The notes under the pieces were generated by a model, which saw only the letters and a list, made by a program, of their open reading frames with translations, had not been told where the DNA came from and ran no database searches. The position numbers were made by a program, and so were the translations under genes. From JBOFIQ01 sp051654905 (GTDB taxonomy: Bacteria > Actinomycetota > Actinomycetes > Propionibacteriales > Propionibacteriaceae), in assembly GCA_051654905.1 (NCBI GenBank), contig JBOFYY010000111.1, forward strand, positions 1 to 64,000: a DNA stretch of 64,000 nucleotides. The letters run 5' to 3'. Shown here piece after piece: positions 24,979-32,952 of the stretch (position 1 is its first letter; each line of letters begins with the position of its first letter).

Positions 24979-26385
24979 CTATGTTTTAAGAGACATCAGT
25001 TTCTTAGCACCATAGGCTGCTGCAAGTAAAACAATCCATAGTGGACCAATAATGGTGGCAGCAAGCTGATATTTAGGATTAAAAATCATCAGAATATAAA
25101 CACCAGCCAAGAATGCCAATACAACGTAGTTAATAACTGGGTAAAGCGGTAGTTTGAAAGCTAACGGCAGTGAATCACTACTACGCCGTTGCCGGAACCT
25201 GAGCTGAGTAACCATAATCATCGCCCAATTGAAGATACCTGCCACCAACGCTACCGAAATAACATACAAGAACACATTAGTTCCAGGCATCAAATAGACC
25301 AGCAAGACCGCAATAGTTGTCATTAGCGAGCTAACTAGTACTCCTACCCAAGGACTGCCAGATTTATTAACCTTTGCCAATACCGCAGGAGCATTACCTT
25401 GTTCTGCAAGTGCTTTTAGCATTCGACCATTGCAGTATAACCCTGAGTTATAGGCACTCACTGCAGCAGTCAATACCACCACATTGAGGATAGTTGCTGC
25501 AGAAGCAATTCCTAGTTTGGAGAAAATTGATACGAATGGTGATTCACCCTTACCTAGCTGATTCCATGGGAAGATTGCCAACATAACGAAGATAGATCCG
25601 ATGTAGAACAGTAAGATCCGATAGACAACCTGATTAATAGCTTTAGGAATCGAACGTTGCGGATCAGCAGCCTCTCCAGCTGTAATACCAACTAGTTCCA
25701 CCCCACCAAAGCTAAAGAGCACCACTACCAATGCCATCGCAAAACTCTTTGCATCAGTAGCAAAGAATCCACCATATTTCCAGATATTAGAAATACCTGT
25801 TGGTTCTCCAGATCCCAAATCAAAGAAGATAATGCCAAGCCCAAATATAATCATGGCAATAATTGCCACTACTTTTATGATGGCAAACCAAAACTCAAAC
25901 TCACCATATGCTTTGACTCCCACCAGATTAATCAATGTGATGACGATCAAAAATACGGCGCTCGAAACCCAGGTAGGAACCGAGGGGAACCAGAATTGAA
26001 CATAAGTACCGACGACAACAAGTTCAGCCATTGAAACTGCAATGTAGTTAAACCAGTAGTTCCAACCAGAAAAGAACCCTGCAAACGGTCCTAAGTTTTC
26101 ATAAGCGTAATGGCTGAATGCTCCTGAGACTGGGTTATCAACACTCATCTCCCCTAAAGCACGCATGATGAAGAAAATAACAATGCCACCCATTAGATAG
26201 GCCAGCAAAATAGCTGGACCTGCCATCGAGATGGACTCGCCAGCACCGTAGAACAACCCAGTGCCGATAGCACCACCCAGCGCAATAAGCTGGATATGGC
26301 GGTTTTTCAGCCCGCGTTGAAGGTCTTGTTCAGTGCTGGCAACAAGATTCTTCTGCGGGGAATCAGGTTCGATAACACCAGTCAT
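24979..26385 (-). CDS. Amino acid permease, APC superfamily (AAT type)
   Basis: A 468-residue transporter with 12 predicted membrane helices. The N-terminal GLKNRHIQLIALGGAIGTGLF is the AAT-family signature, and SFGGVELVGITAGEAADPQRSIPKAIN follows in helices 6-7. This family takes up aromatic, basic or branched amino acids by proton symport. The gene starts 18 bp after tnaA on the same strand, so tryptophan is the likely substrate, as with tnaB in enterobacteria, although TnaB belongs to another family. Substrate is inferred from context. Confidence 0.92.
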   Translation of the reverse strand: MTGVIEPDSPQKNLVASTEQDLQRGLKNRHIQLIALGGAIGTGLFYGAGESISMAGPAILLAYLMGGIVIFFIMRALGEMSVDNPVSGAFSHYAYENLGPFAGFFSGWNYWFNYIAVSMAELVVVGTYVQFWFPSVPTWVSSAVFLIVITLINLVGVKAYGEFEFWFAIIKVVAIIAMIIFGLGIIFFDLGSGEPTGISNIWKYGGFFATDAKSFAMALVVVLFSFGGVELVGITAGEAADPQRSIPKAINQVVYRILLFYIGSIFVMLAIFPWNQLGKGESPFVSIFSKLGIASAATILNVVVLTAAVSAYNSGLYCNGRMLKALAEQGNAPAVLAKVNKSGSPWVGVLVSSLMTTIAVLLVYLMPGTNVFLYVISVALVAGIFNWAMIMVTQLRFRQRRSSDSLPLAFKLPLYPVINYVVLAFLAGVYILMIFNPKYQLAATIIGPLWIVLLAAAYGAKKLMSLKT

Positions 26386-26403
26386 CAGGAGCGTCCACTC
26401 TCT

Positions 26404-27819
26404 TTAATCCTGCTTAGGTGTTACTGGCTTGAGATGAGAGGTGAAGTGACGCAAAACTGGGGGCTCCCACGTAATTTCGTAGCCCGGGACTCGCTGCGGA
26501 TTCTGCTTGATACGACCAAGCGCTTCCGCGATCTGATCCATATGAGCTTGGGTATAAACCCGACGAGGAATTGCTAGTCGAGTGAACTCGAAAGGAGCCT
26601 GCTGCTGCTCATGGGTAATTGGATCACGATCCATCAAGTAGGAGCCAATATCGCAGGAACGAATACCGGCTTCTAGGTAAAGCTCCATCGCTAATGCATG
26701 TCCTGGATACTGATGCCATGGAATATGCGGCAAAAGCTTTCCAGCATCAACAAAGACACCATGACCACCAGTTGGAGACTGATACGGCACCCCTAGTTCA
26801 TCTAAACAAGCTCCAAGATAGGCAACCTGTCCAATACGATAGTTCAGATAGTCCTCATCGAGACCTTCTTCTAAACCAGTAGCAAAAGCTTCCAAATCTC
26901 GGCCAGCTAAACCACCGTAAGTAAGGTATCCCTCGAAAGAGATAACACAAGACTTAATCCGGTTGGATAGTTCTTCATTATCACGAACCGCAATCATACC
27001 GCCCATATTAAGAATGGCATCTTTCTTAGCAGACATTGTGAAAACATCTGCATAGGAGAAGAACTCTCGCGTAATTTGAGTAGGGGTCTTATCTTTGTAA
27101 TCATCTTCGCGCTGCTTGATGAACCAAGCATTTTCAGCGTATCGGGCAGCGTCAATAACCATGAGTAACCCATACTTCTTAGCGATAGCAGAGGTAGCTT
27201 TCATGTTTTCCATAGAAACTGGTTGCCCGCCAGCAGAGTTATTCGTGATAGTCATCACGATTCCGCCGATATTAGCTACACCAACCTCAGTAATAATTTT
27301 TTCTAGCTGAACTAGATTCATATTGCCTTTGAAGGGAGCATACGAAGCCGTATCGAGACCTTCTTCACAAATACAATCAACGGGACGACCACCAGCAAGG
27401 CCTACATGGGCTCGCGTCGTATCAAAGAACGTATTCGAGATAATAACTTTACCTTGAGAAGCGATCAAGGGCATCAAAACTTTTTCGGCTGCACGTCCCT
27501 GATGAACTGGCTGAACGTAGTCGTAACCAAATATTTCTTTAGCAGTATCGATCAGTCGGTAGTAGCTACGTCCACCAGAATAAGACTCATCGCCACGCAT
27601 GATGCCAGCCCACTGGCTATCGGACATTGCTCCGGTACCAGAGTCTGTTTGTAGGTCGATGTAGACCTTATCTGCGGGGAGGGCAAATGCATTGTAGTGA
27701 GCTGCTGCAAGGATCTGTTCTCGTTCAGGGCGCGTTGTCATCTTGATGGGTTCAACCATCTTGATTTTGAACGGTTCTGGGATGTACTTCATCGGACTTT
27801 TATGCCTTTCCATAGTCAT
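26404..27819 (-). CDS. tnaA: Tryptophanase
   Basis: A 471-residue fold-type-I PLP lyase. PLP binds the second Lys of SAKKD (Lys266). Tryptophanase and tyrosine phenol-lyase are close relatives. Here FFDTT (Asp133, matching Asp137 of E. coli TnaA; TPL has Thr) and IRSCDIG in place of the TPL Arg381 context point to tryptophanase. It splits L-tryptophan to indole, pyruvate and ammonia. Start candidates are ATG 27819, 27813 and 27792; GGAAAGG lies 12 bases before 27792, so the shortest (462 residues) is plausible. The permease follows at 18 bp. The short leader has no TnaC-like Trp peptide. Confidence 0.9.
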   Translation of the reverse strand: MTMERHKSPMKYIPEPFKIKMVEPIKMTTRPEREQILAAAHYNAFALPADKVYIDLQTDSGTGAMSDSQWAGIMRGDESYSGGRSYYRLIDTAKEIFGYDYVQPVHQGRAAEKVLMPLIASQGKVIISNTFFDTTRAHVGLAGGRPVDCICEEGLDTASYAPFKGNMNLVQLEKIITEVGVANIGGIVMTITNNSAGGQPVSMENMKATSAIAKKYGLLMVIDAARYAENAWFIKQREDDYKDKTPTQITREFFSYADVFTMSAKKDAILNMGGMIAVRDNEELSNRIKSCVISFEGYLTYGGLAGRDLEAFATGLEEGLDEDYLNYRIGQVAYLGACLDELGVPYQSPTGGHGVFVDAGKLLPHIPWHQYPGHALAMELYLEAGIRSCDIGSYLMDRDPITHEQQQAPFEFTRLAIPRRVYTQAHMDQIAEALGRIKQNPQRVPGYEITWEPPVLRHFTSHLKPVTPKQD

Positions 27820-27856
27820 TTTTTAGAAAATGAGGTGACATATGAAGTCTTTAAGC

Positions 27857-27891
27857 CAGCCCCCACACTTGTCAATAGGTGTGGGGGGCTG
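27857..27891 (-). terminator. GC-rich terminator hairpin behind the FG-GAP surface protein gene
   Basis: CAG-C5-ACAC (27857-27868) pairs with GTGT-G6-CTG (27879-27891), 12 bp with one bulged base. It lies between the end of the FG-GAP gene and the tnaA start, both on the minus strand. It may end the first transcript or act as an attenuator ahead of tnaA. The T-tract is poor. Confidence 0.6.
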
Positions 27892-27914
27892 ACTTTGTAT
27901 TAAAAGTGACAATT

Positions 27915-30900
27915 TTATCTTGGTAACTGAATTTTTCTCGAAACAGCAATAGCTGCTGATCCGCAAATCCCTAGCAAAATGAAATTACCTAGTATCGAGG
28001 TTTTAGTTGATACCTGCCCAGTATGAGCTAACTTAGCTGGTGGTTTAGTTGCTGAAGTAGGAACTTTAGTCAAAGCTATCGCCATCACATGAGCGGTATG
28101 GGAGTACCCTTCATGTCCGGGAATATCGATTACTCCATCACCACCAGCAGCAAGCGTAGGAACACCTAGATAGTTCCCCACAAAAGCTACTGACCGTCCG
28201 AAACGAGCTTGCGGTCCGGTAGAAGCAGTGATGGTAACTTTATCGCCTAGATCATTAACTGTAGTTACGCCGGCAGGAATGGCACTAGCACGGAAACTAT
28301 AAACAGTTCCATCACCTTCGCCCCAAGCTCCAACCGCAACCAAGCGTTCAGCTGCTGGACCATCTGATTGGGCATCAGCAGCATATCCAAATCCAGATCC
28401 GGCAGCATTTCCTAATACAATCGAAATGCCAGAATCAGTGGATCCGCTATTGTCTCGACGCGTAATACGGGGTTGAGCCAATCCCATTCTTGCGCCAGCA
28501 ATCATAGGCTTAGCAGCTGGCTTCGTTGGATTTATGAAACGCTCCACGCCAGTAGTTTTAGTGCCATGAACTAATGCAATACCGCCAGTAGTTTGGTGGG
28601 CCACTTCCCCACCATCAAAACCAATGATGAAATCTCCTAACCCATCACCATCAACGTCACCAACTGATGCTGTTGAGGTACCAGCACCTAACCGATAAGA
28701 ATAGTCATCAGCCATATGTAACTGATAGCCGGCAAAAGTTGCACCCAAGTCAATACGTTGCACGCCAGACTGTCCATATACAACCCAAGCATGTCCCGGA
28801 ACTGTGTTAGCAGTGAAATGATTGAAATCAGCTAATAGAAAATCTGGTTGTTTATCTCCATTCACATCACCTACTGGTGCAAAGCTACTGAGGGTAGATC
28901 CCTCCGGTAAATCAATACGTAATAGAACATCTGGGTTTGGATTATCGATAGCACTCAGGTCTACTGGATCGGCACTCTTGTTACCTTCTACTACAAAAGC
29001 AGCACCAGAATTAGCAGTTAGGTTCCCCGCAGCCAAGCGAGCATTACCAACGACAAACCCTACTTCAGCTAAACCATCACCGTTAAGATCTCCGACACGA
29101 GTAACTTGGAAACCCGGAGCACCTTCTGCAGGCAGCACAATACTGCGTCCTCGATTAGCAGCTAGCTTATTTAGATCAGTCTTGGACATATCAGCGCCAC
29201 CAAAAATAATCCATACCCGAGCCATTGAGAAAGACGTCACTGCAATATCATCGATATGGTCACCATTGGTATCACCAAGACAAGCTACCGATAACCCAAT
29301 AGCTGCATCAGTTCCCAGATCTCCAGTATCTCGCGGACCATTGATTGTGATAATCCGCTGATCAGGAAGAGTAGTTCCAGGTGTACCACCAGGGATAATT
29401 TGCACCTGTCCAGTGACATTAAAGACCCAGCCCTTTGTTGGAGTGGAATCTGCGTAGTACGGATCAAATTTCCATTCTGAACGCGGTGCACCGCTGGAAA
29501 CAATGTCTGGCTTACCATCACCAGTAACATCACAAGCTCCCCGAGCTAATGATCCACCCATTCCAGATGTAAATTCTCCTAGCCAGCTCTTGGCGTCAGC
29601 ATTATCTAGTGGGGTAAGACCTGGATCGGCACTAGGGTTTGGAGGCATCGGGCTAGTAGGAGTTACTGGACCTGTAGTTGGCGCATCCCCTTGACGGGAA
29701 AGATCAACTGTCCAAACATCTACCTTTTTAGCAGCATCACCGGTATAGATCGTCGTCAATTTATCGTTACCTCGACGCGGAACAATACCTACTCGTAACC
29801 CACCATCGCCAGCATCACCATCTTCGCTAGCTAGCCAGGCTTTTTGCGAAGTGGGAATATCATCAATACCACGCCCCGCCGACCAGTTTTGCTTCAATGC
29901 CGCCGCAGAAATGACTAAAGCTCCCGGATGCTCTTCATTATCAGGGCGCCCAACTACGAGAGCTCCCGGATGCTCATCATCGGTAATAAAAGCTAAACTG
30001 CTGCCGATTCTACCGCGAGCAGGTTGCCGGATTAAAAGACCAGCCTCCTTATTGTCACGAAGAACTGCTGTTTGAGTCGTCGCAGCAGTATTGACGCTTA
30101 CAGGCGAAGCTGTTTCGCTACCGTAAATAATCGTTACGGCGCCAGTGCGCCCATTGGCTAGTGGAGCGCCGATAGCAACATCATCAATGCCATCTGAGTT
30201 AAGATCCCCTACCCCGGTAAGTGCGCTACCGAAATCTTGGCCAGCTCCGGCTGTAATAGTGACGCCAACAGCTGAGATATCTCCAGTTGCAGCGTTAGCT
30301 GGAATCAGCCACACGTTACCTTTGACCGCGTCAGATGCCGCTACTACTGGTGCAGCTTCGCCTCTGACATATCCAACTGAAGCAAGAGTAGTAATAGTCG
30401 CTCCAGACCAGCTGGCAGTTGCTGTCGCGGCAGCTACCGTCCCTGAAACAGGAACTGTATCGAAATAGTAGGTTGTATCGGCTGCTGCTATGACAAAGCC
30501 ACGATCATCAGGAGAAAATGTTGCCCCCATACCAGCTACAGCTTTTGGTGCTTGTGGAAGCGTTACCGTGGCTTGAACTGGAATCTCGCCGCCACTAGGT
30601 TTGCTATTGAGTTGACTCAAAATCAGTGAATTATCGGCACTAATTCCTAAAACTGCTTTGCCTTGCGGTCCAGTAGGAATACAGGAAATCTGATCGCCAA
30701 AGTTAGTTACTCCAGCTGGAGCAGAATAGAGAATTGCTTCCGGCTGTTCTGCGATATTACGGATAACTTCATCAGTAGCTGACCCATAAGGAATATAAGG
30801 AACAACAGCAAGACTCTTAAGTTCAGCGTCAATAAAAATCATATCTGCTAGACCGTCGCCAGTAGCATCACATGCTATTGAAGGAAACTTATTAGCATCT

Positions 30901-31115
30901 GGATAAGTAACTCGGTCAGTTTTACGAATAACATCGTGATATCGAGAAGGGTTGATCTGAGACCAACGAGTTTCTTGTGAATCAGAATCAGTTGCATGTT
31001 TCTCAGTCGCTGCAATAGCGCTCGAAGGTATCGAGGAGAACACTAATGTCGCAGCCAATCCACATAGGATTGTTCGAGACAGATTAGGTAAAGATCCGCG
31101 GCGCGGATTAGTCAT
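27915..31115 (-). CDS. Sortase-anchored FG-GAP (integrin-like beta-propeller) surface protein
   Basis: A 1066-residue secreted protein. A Sec signal peptide (about 1-35, ending SSAIA-A) leads to at least seven FG-GAP/VCBS-type repeats whose calcium loops are visible: DATGDGLAD, DLNSDGIDD, DVTGDGKPD, DTNGDHIDD, DLNGDGLAE, DVNGDKQPD and DVDGDGLGD. A Pro/Thr linker lies near residues 475-500, dividing two propeller blocks. The C-terminus is LAHTG (1029-1033), a hydrophobic segment and SRKIQLPR. Such propellers bind ligands or host matrix; no catalytic motif is seen. GGAGG precedes the ATG. A DtxR/IdeR-type box lies 22 bp upstream, suggesting derepression in low iron. The ligand is unknown. Confidence 0.92.
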   Translation of the reverse strand: MTNPRRGSLPNLSRTILCGLAATLVFSSIPSSAIAATEKHATDSDSQETRWSQINPSRYHDVIRKTDRVTYPDANKFPSIACDATGDGLADMIFIDAELKSLAVVPYIPYGSATDEVIRNIAEQPEAILYSAPAGVTNFGDQISCIPTGPQGKAVLGISADNSLILSQLNSKPSGGEIPVQATVTLPQAPKAVAGMGATFSPDDRGFVIAAADTTYYFDTVPVSGTVAAATATASWSGATITTLASVGYVRGEAAPVVAASDAVKGNVWLIPANAATGDISAVGVTITAGAGQDFGSALTGVGDLNSDGIDDVAIGAPLANGRTGAVTIIYGSETASPVSVNTAATTQTAVLRDNKEAGLLIRQPARGRIGSSLAFITDDEHPGALVVGRPDNEEHPGALVISAAALKQNWSAGRGIDDIPTSQKAWLASEDGDAGDGGLRVGIVPRRGNDKLTTIYTGDAAKKVDVWTVDLSRQGDAPTTGPVTPTSPMPPNPSADPGLTPLDNADAKSWLGEFTSGMGGSLARGACDVTGDGKPDIVSSGAPRSEWKFDPYYADSTPTKGWVFNVTGQVQIIPGGTPGTTLPDQRIITINGPRDTGDLGTDAAIGLSVACLGDTNGDHIDDIAVTSFSMARVWIIFGGADMSKTDLNKLAANRGRSIVLPAEGAPGFQVTRVGDLNGDGLAEVGFVVGNARLAAGNLTANSGAAFVVEGNKSADPVDLSAIDNPNPDVLLRIDLPEGSTLSSFAPVGDVNGDKQPDFLLADFNHFTANTVPGHAWVVYGQSGVQRIDLGATFAGYQLHMADDYSYRLGAGTSTASVGDVDGDGLGDFIIGFDGGEVAHQTTGGIALVHGTKTTGVERFINPTKPAAKPMIAGARMGLAQPRITRRDNSGSTDSGISIVLGNAAGSGFGYAADAQSDGPAAERLVAVGAWGEGDGTVYSFRASAIPAGVTTVNDLGDKVTITASTGPQARFGRSVAFVGNYLGVPTLAAGGDGVIDIPGHEGYSHTAHVMAIALTKVPTSATKPPAKLAHTGQVSTKTSILGNFILLGICGSAAIAVSRKIQLPR

Positions 31116-31136
31116 GGAGATCCTCCAAAAGAATAA

Positions 31137-31155
31137 TTAGGTAAGGCTATCCTAA
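31137..31155. promoter_or_regulatory. DtxR/IdeR-type iron box upstream of the FG-GAP surface protein
   Basis: TTAGGTAAGGCTATCCTAA matches the 19-bp DtxR/IdeR consensus TWAGGTTAGSCTAACCTWA at 17 of 19 positions. It lies 22-40 bp upstream of the start codon of the FG-GAP gene and 147 bp from the divergent symporter. In DtxR-family systems a metal-bound repressor at such a site blocks transcription when iron (or manganese) is plentiful. Confidence 0.7.
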
Positions 31156-31301
31156 AAGTTTCCTTGGGATGAGACAAGTTCAACCGTACCCCGCCTCGTT
31201 GCCACAAAATCTTGTGTCGTAGGGTTTGTATTCTCATTGAAATTACTTTCATTGGGTAATGAGTAAATACACAAAAGCCTCGCTATGAAAGGGACAACCT
31301 C

Positions 31302-32549
31302 ATGTCAGAAGGCATCACCCTCGCACCAAAGCGCCGATTCAAAATCGGTCTACTCGCAAAAATCTGTATCGCGATCATATTAGGCATCATTTTTGGACAG
31401 TTCTTCCCAGAATGGGCCGCCCGTATTTTTGCTACCTTTAACTCTATTTTCTCGCAATTCCTTGGGTTCACGATCCCACTCATCATTGTGGGCTTAGTAA
31501 CTCCAGCCATTGCTGAATTGGGTAAAGGAGCTGGCAAATGGCTTGGTATCACTGCCGGGATCGCTTATATCTCAACGATTATCGCCGGATTCTTTGCATA
31601 TGGCGTGGCAATGGCTTGTTTCCCAGCTTTACTCAATGGATCACATGTTAAAGAGTTTGCTAACCCAGAAGACAGCTTCCTCAAGCCATTCTTCACTATC
31701 GAGATTCCACCGGTATTTGGCGTTATGACTGCCCTTATTTTGGCATTCTGTATTGGTGTAGCGCTTACTCTCATTAAAGGTGATACTTTATTAAAGGCAA
31801 GTATCGACTTCCGCGATGTAGTTACCAAGCTCATTGAGGGAATCATTATCCCGCTACTGCCCATCTATATCTTTGGCATGTTCTTGCTAATGACTATGAA
31901 TGGACAAATCTGGGCAGTTATTAGTAGCTTCGCCAAGATCATTCTGGTTGTATTCGCAATGACATTTGTTATTTTAATCTTCCAGTGGAGCGTAGCAGCT
32001 GGATTCGTCAAGCGTAATCCGTTCATCATGTTGAAGAATATGATGCCAGCTTATGCCACTGCTCTTGGCACTTCGTCATCTGCTGCTACCATTCCAGTTA
32101 CACTGCGCTGCACCAAAAAGAATGGTGTTCCTGAAGCTGTTGCCGATTTCACGATTCCACTTTGTGCAACCATTCATCTTGCTGGTTCTACGATCAAGAT
32201 CGTCTCCTTCGCGCTAGCCATCTGTATTATGAGTGGCAAAGAACTATCTTTTGGCACCGTAGCTGGCTTTATTTTGATGCTGGGAATCACCATGGTGGCA
32301 GCTCCTGGCGTCCCTGGTGGCGCTATTATGGCTGCTCTGGGAATCTTGGCCTCGATGATTGGTTTTGGTGCTCAGGAACAAGCCTTGATGATCGCTATGT
32401 ACATTGCAGTTGACTCCTTCGGAACCGCTGCCAATGTTACTGGTGACGGCGCTATCGCTTGTATAGTTGAGCGGCTCTCACGCGGCAAACTACACTTCGT
32501 AGATCACGATGGAATGCCTACAGAAGCAGAAATAGCTGCCATAGATTGA
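31302..32549 (+). CDS. Dicarboxylate/amino acid:cation symporter (DAACS family)
   Basis: A 415-residue membrane transporter of the GltP/SstT/DctA family. The serine-rich hairpin motif TSSSAATIPVTL near residue 250 and the C-terminal substrate region (AVDSFGTAANVTGDGA, about 368-383) are clear. Members import glutamate, aspartate, serine/threonine or C4-dicarboxylates with sodium or protons. The NVTGD motif carries the Asp that contacts substrate in glutamate/aspartate carriers; the exact substrate is not assigned. AAAGGGAC precedes the ATG at 31302. It is monocistronic and ends in a terminator. Confidence 0.93.
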   Translation: MSEGITLAPKRRFKIGLLAKICIAIILGIIFGQFFPEWAARIFATFNSIFSQFLGFTIPLIIVGLVTPAIAELGKGAGKWLGITAGIAYISTIIAGFFAYGVAMACFPALLNGSHVKEFANPEDSFLKPFFTIEIPPVFGVMTALILAFCIGVALTLIKGDTLLKASIDFRDVVTKLIEGIIIPLLPIYIFGMFLLMTMNGQIWAVISSFAKIILVVFAMTFVILIFQWSVAAGFVKRNPFIMLKNMMPAYATALGTSSSAATIPVTLRCTKKNGVPEAVADFTIPLCATIHLAGSTIKIVSFALAICIMSGKELSFGTVAGFILMLGITMVAAPGVPGGAIMAALGILASMIGFGAQEQALMIAMYIAVDSFGTAANVTGDGAIACIVERLSRGKLHFVDHDGMPTEAEIAAID

Positions 32550-32562
32550 TCCTTAGCTGTTA

Positions 32563-32601
32563 TTGAGAGGGTGATACCTGATATTGGTACCACCCTCTCA
32601 A
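32563..32601 (+). terminator. Intrinsic terminator of the symporter gene
   Basis: TTGAGAGGGTG (32563-32573) pairs with CACCCTCTCAA (32591-32601), extended inward by TACC/GGTA after one mismatch, loop CTGATATT. TTATTTTG follows. Confidence 0.85.
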
Positions 32602-32607
32602 TTATTT

Positions 32608-32681
32608 TGCCTCAGATTGCCTGCTGTCTAGAAAAACACCAGTTCTTGACCAGTTTTAGCAATAGCGAGCAATCTGAGGCA
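32608..32681. repeat. 13-bp perfect inverted repeat in an intergenic spacer
   Basis: TGCCTCAGATTGC (32608-32620) and GCAATCTGAGGCA (32669-32681) are exact inverted copies 48 bp apart. They lie between the symporter terminator and the tRNA-Pro terminator. No ORF and no flanking target duplication are seen. It could be a small structured RNA, a regulator site pair or a degenerate mobile-element end. Confidence 0.5.
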
Positions 32682-32695
32682 GAACTATTAAAAGT

Positions 32696-32731
32696 AAAAG
32701 GGGTTCGTAGTAACTGCTACGAACCCCTTTT
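32696..32731 (-). terminator. Intrinsic terminator of tRNA-Pro
   Basis: A perfect 15-bp stem (32696-32710 with 32717-32731), 6-base loop. On the minus strand it is followed by TTTTACTTTT, and it starts five bases after the tRNA 3' end. Confidence 0.88.
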
Positions 32732-32735
32732 ATTG

Positions 32736-32809
32736 TCGGGATGACAGGATTTGAACCTGCGACCCCCTGACCCCCAGTCAGGTGCGCTACCAAGCTGCGC
32801 CACATCCCG
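32736..32809 (-). tRNA. tRNA-Pro (GGG)
   Basis: A 74-base cloverleaf on the minus strand. Acceptor stem CGGGATG/CATCCCG with discriminator A, D-arm GCGC/GCGC, anticodon stem CCTGA/TCAGG with loop CTGGGGG (anticodon GGG) and T-arm GCAGG-TTCAAAT-CCTGT. CCA is not encoded. It reads CCC and CCT proline codons. No neighbouring tRNA genes and no integrase are present. Confidence 0.95.
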
Positions 32810-32908
32810 ATTTTTAGTTAAACGCTTCACGCGTCGGTCATGAACATTACTACGTCTACTGCTGCAACGCGAATTAAGGTCAGCTAACTTCTCTTACTGA
32901 GCCTTGGG

Positions 32909-32939
32909 GGGTGCCCTGAAATTAGAGTTCAGAGCACCC
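32909..32939 (-). terminator. Hairpin downstream of der, probable terminator
   Basis: GGGTGCCCTGAA (32909-32920) pairs with TTCAGAGCACCC (32928-32939) with one mismatch on the plus strand that becomes a G-U pair in the minus-strand RNA; 7-base loop. It follows the der stop by 14 bases. The T-tract is weak. Confidence 0.6.
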
Positions 32940-32952
32940 TCATAACAGCACT

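Noticed and set aside
26404..27819. Tyrosine phenol-lyase instead of tryptophanase
   Set aside because: The residue in FFDTT is Asp as in TnaA rather than Thr, the Arg381 of TPL is replaced by Ile, and the stretch VDAGKLLPHIP is TnaA-like.
27800..27841. Short leader ORF (13 codons) upstream of tnaA as a TnaC-like peptide
   Set aside because: It contains no tryptophan and lacks the spacing of TnaC; it overlaps the tnaA start region and is most likely chance.
28822..29361. Long plus-strand ORF inside the FG-GAP gene
   Set aside because: It is a shadow frame of the repeat-rich minus-strand gene, without a ribosome-binding site or family similarity.
29919..29975. CRISPR-like direct repeats
   Set aside because: Only two copies, inside a coding frame, and no cas genes; they encode a repeated peptide.
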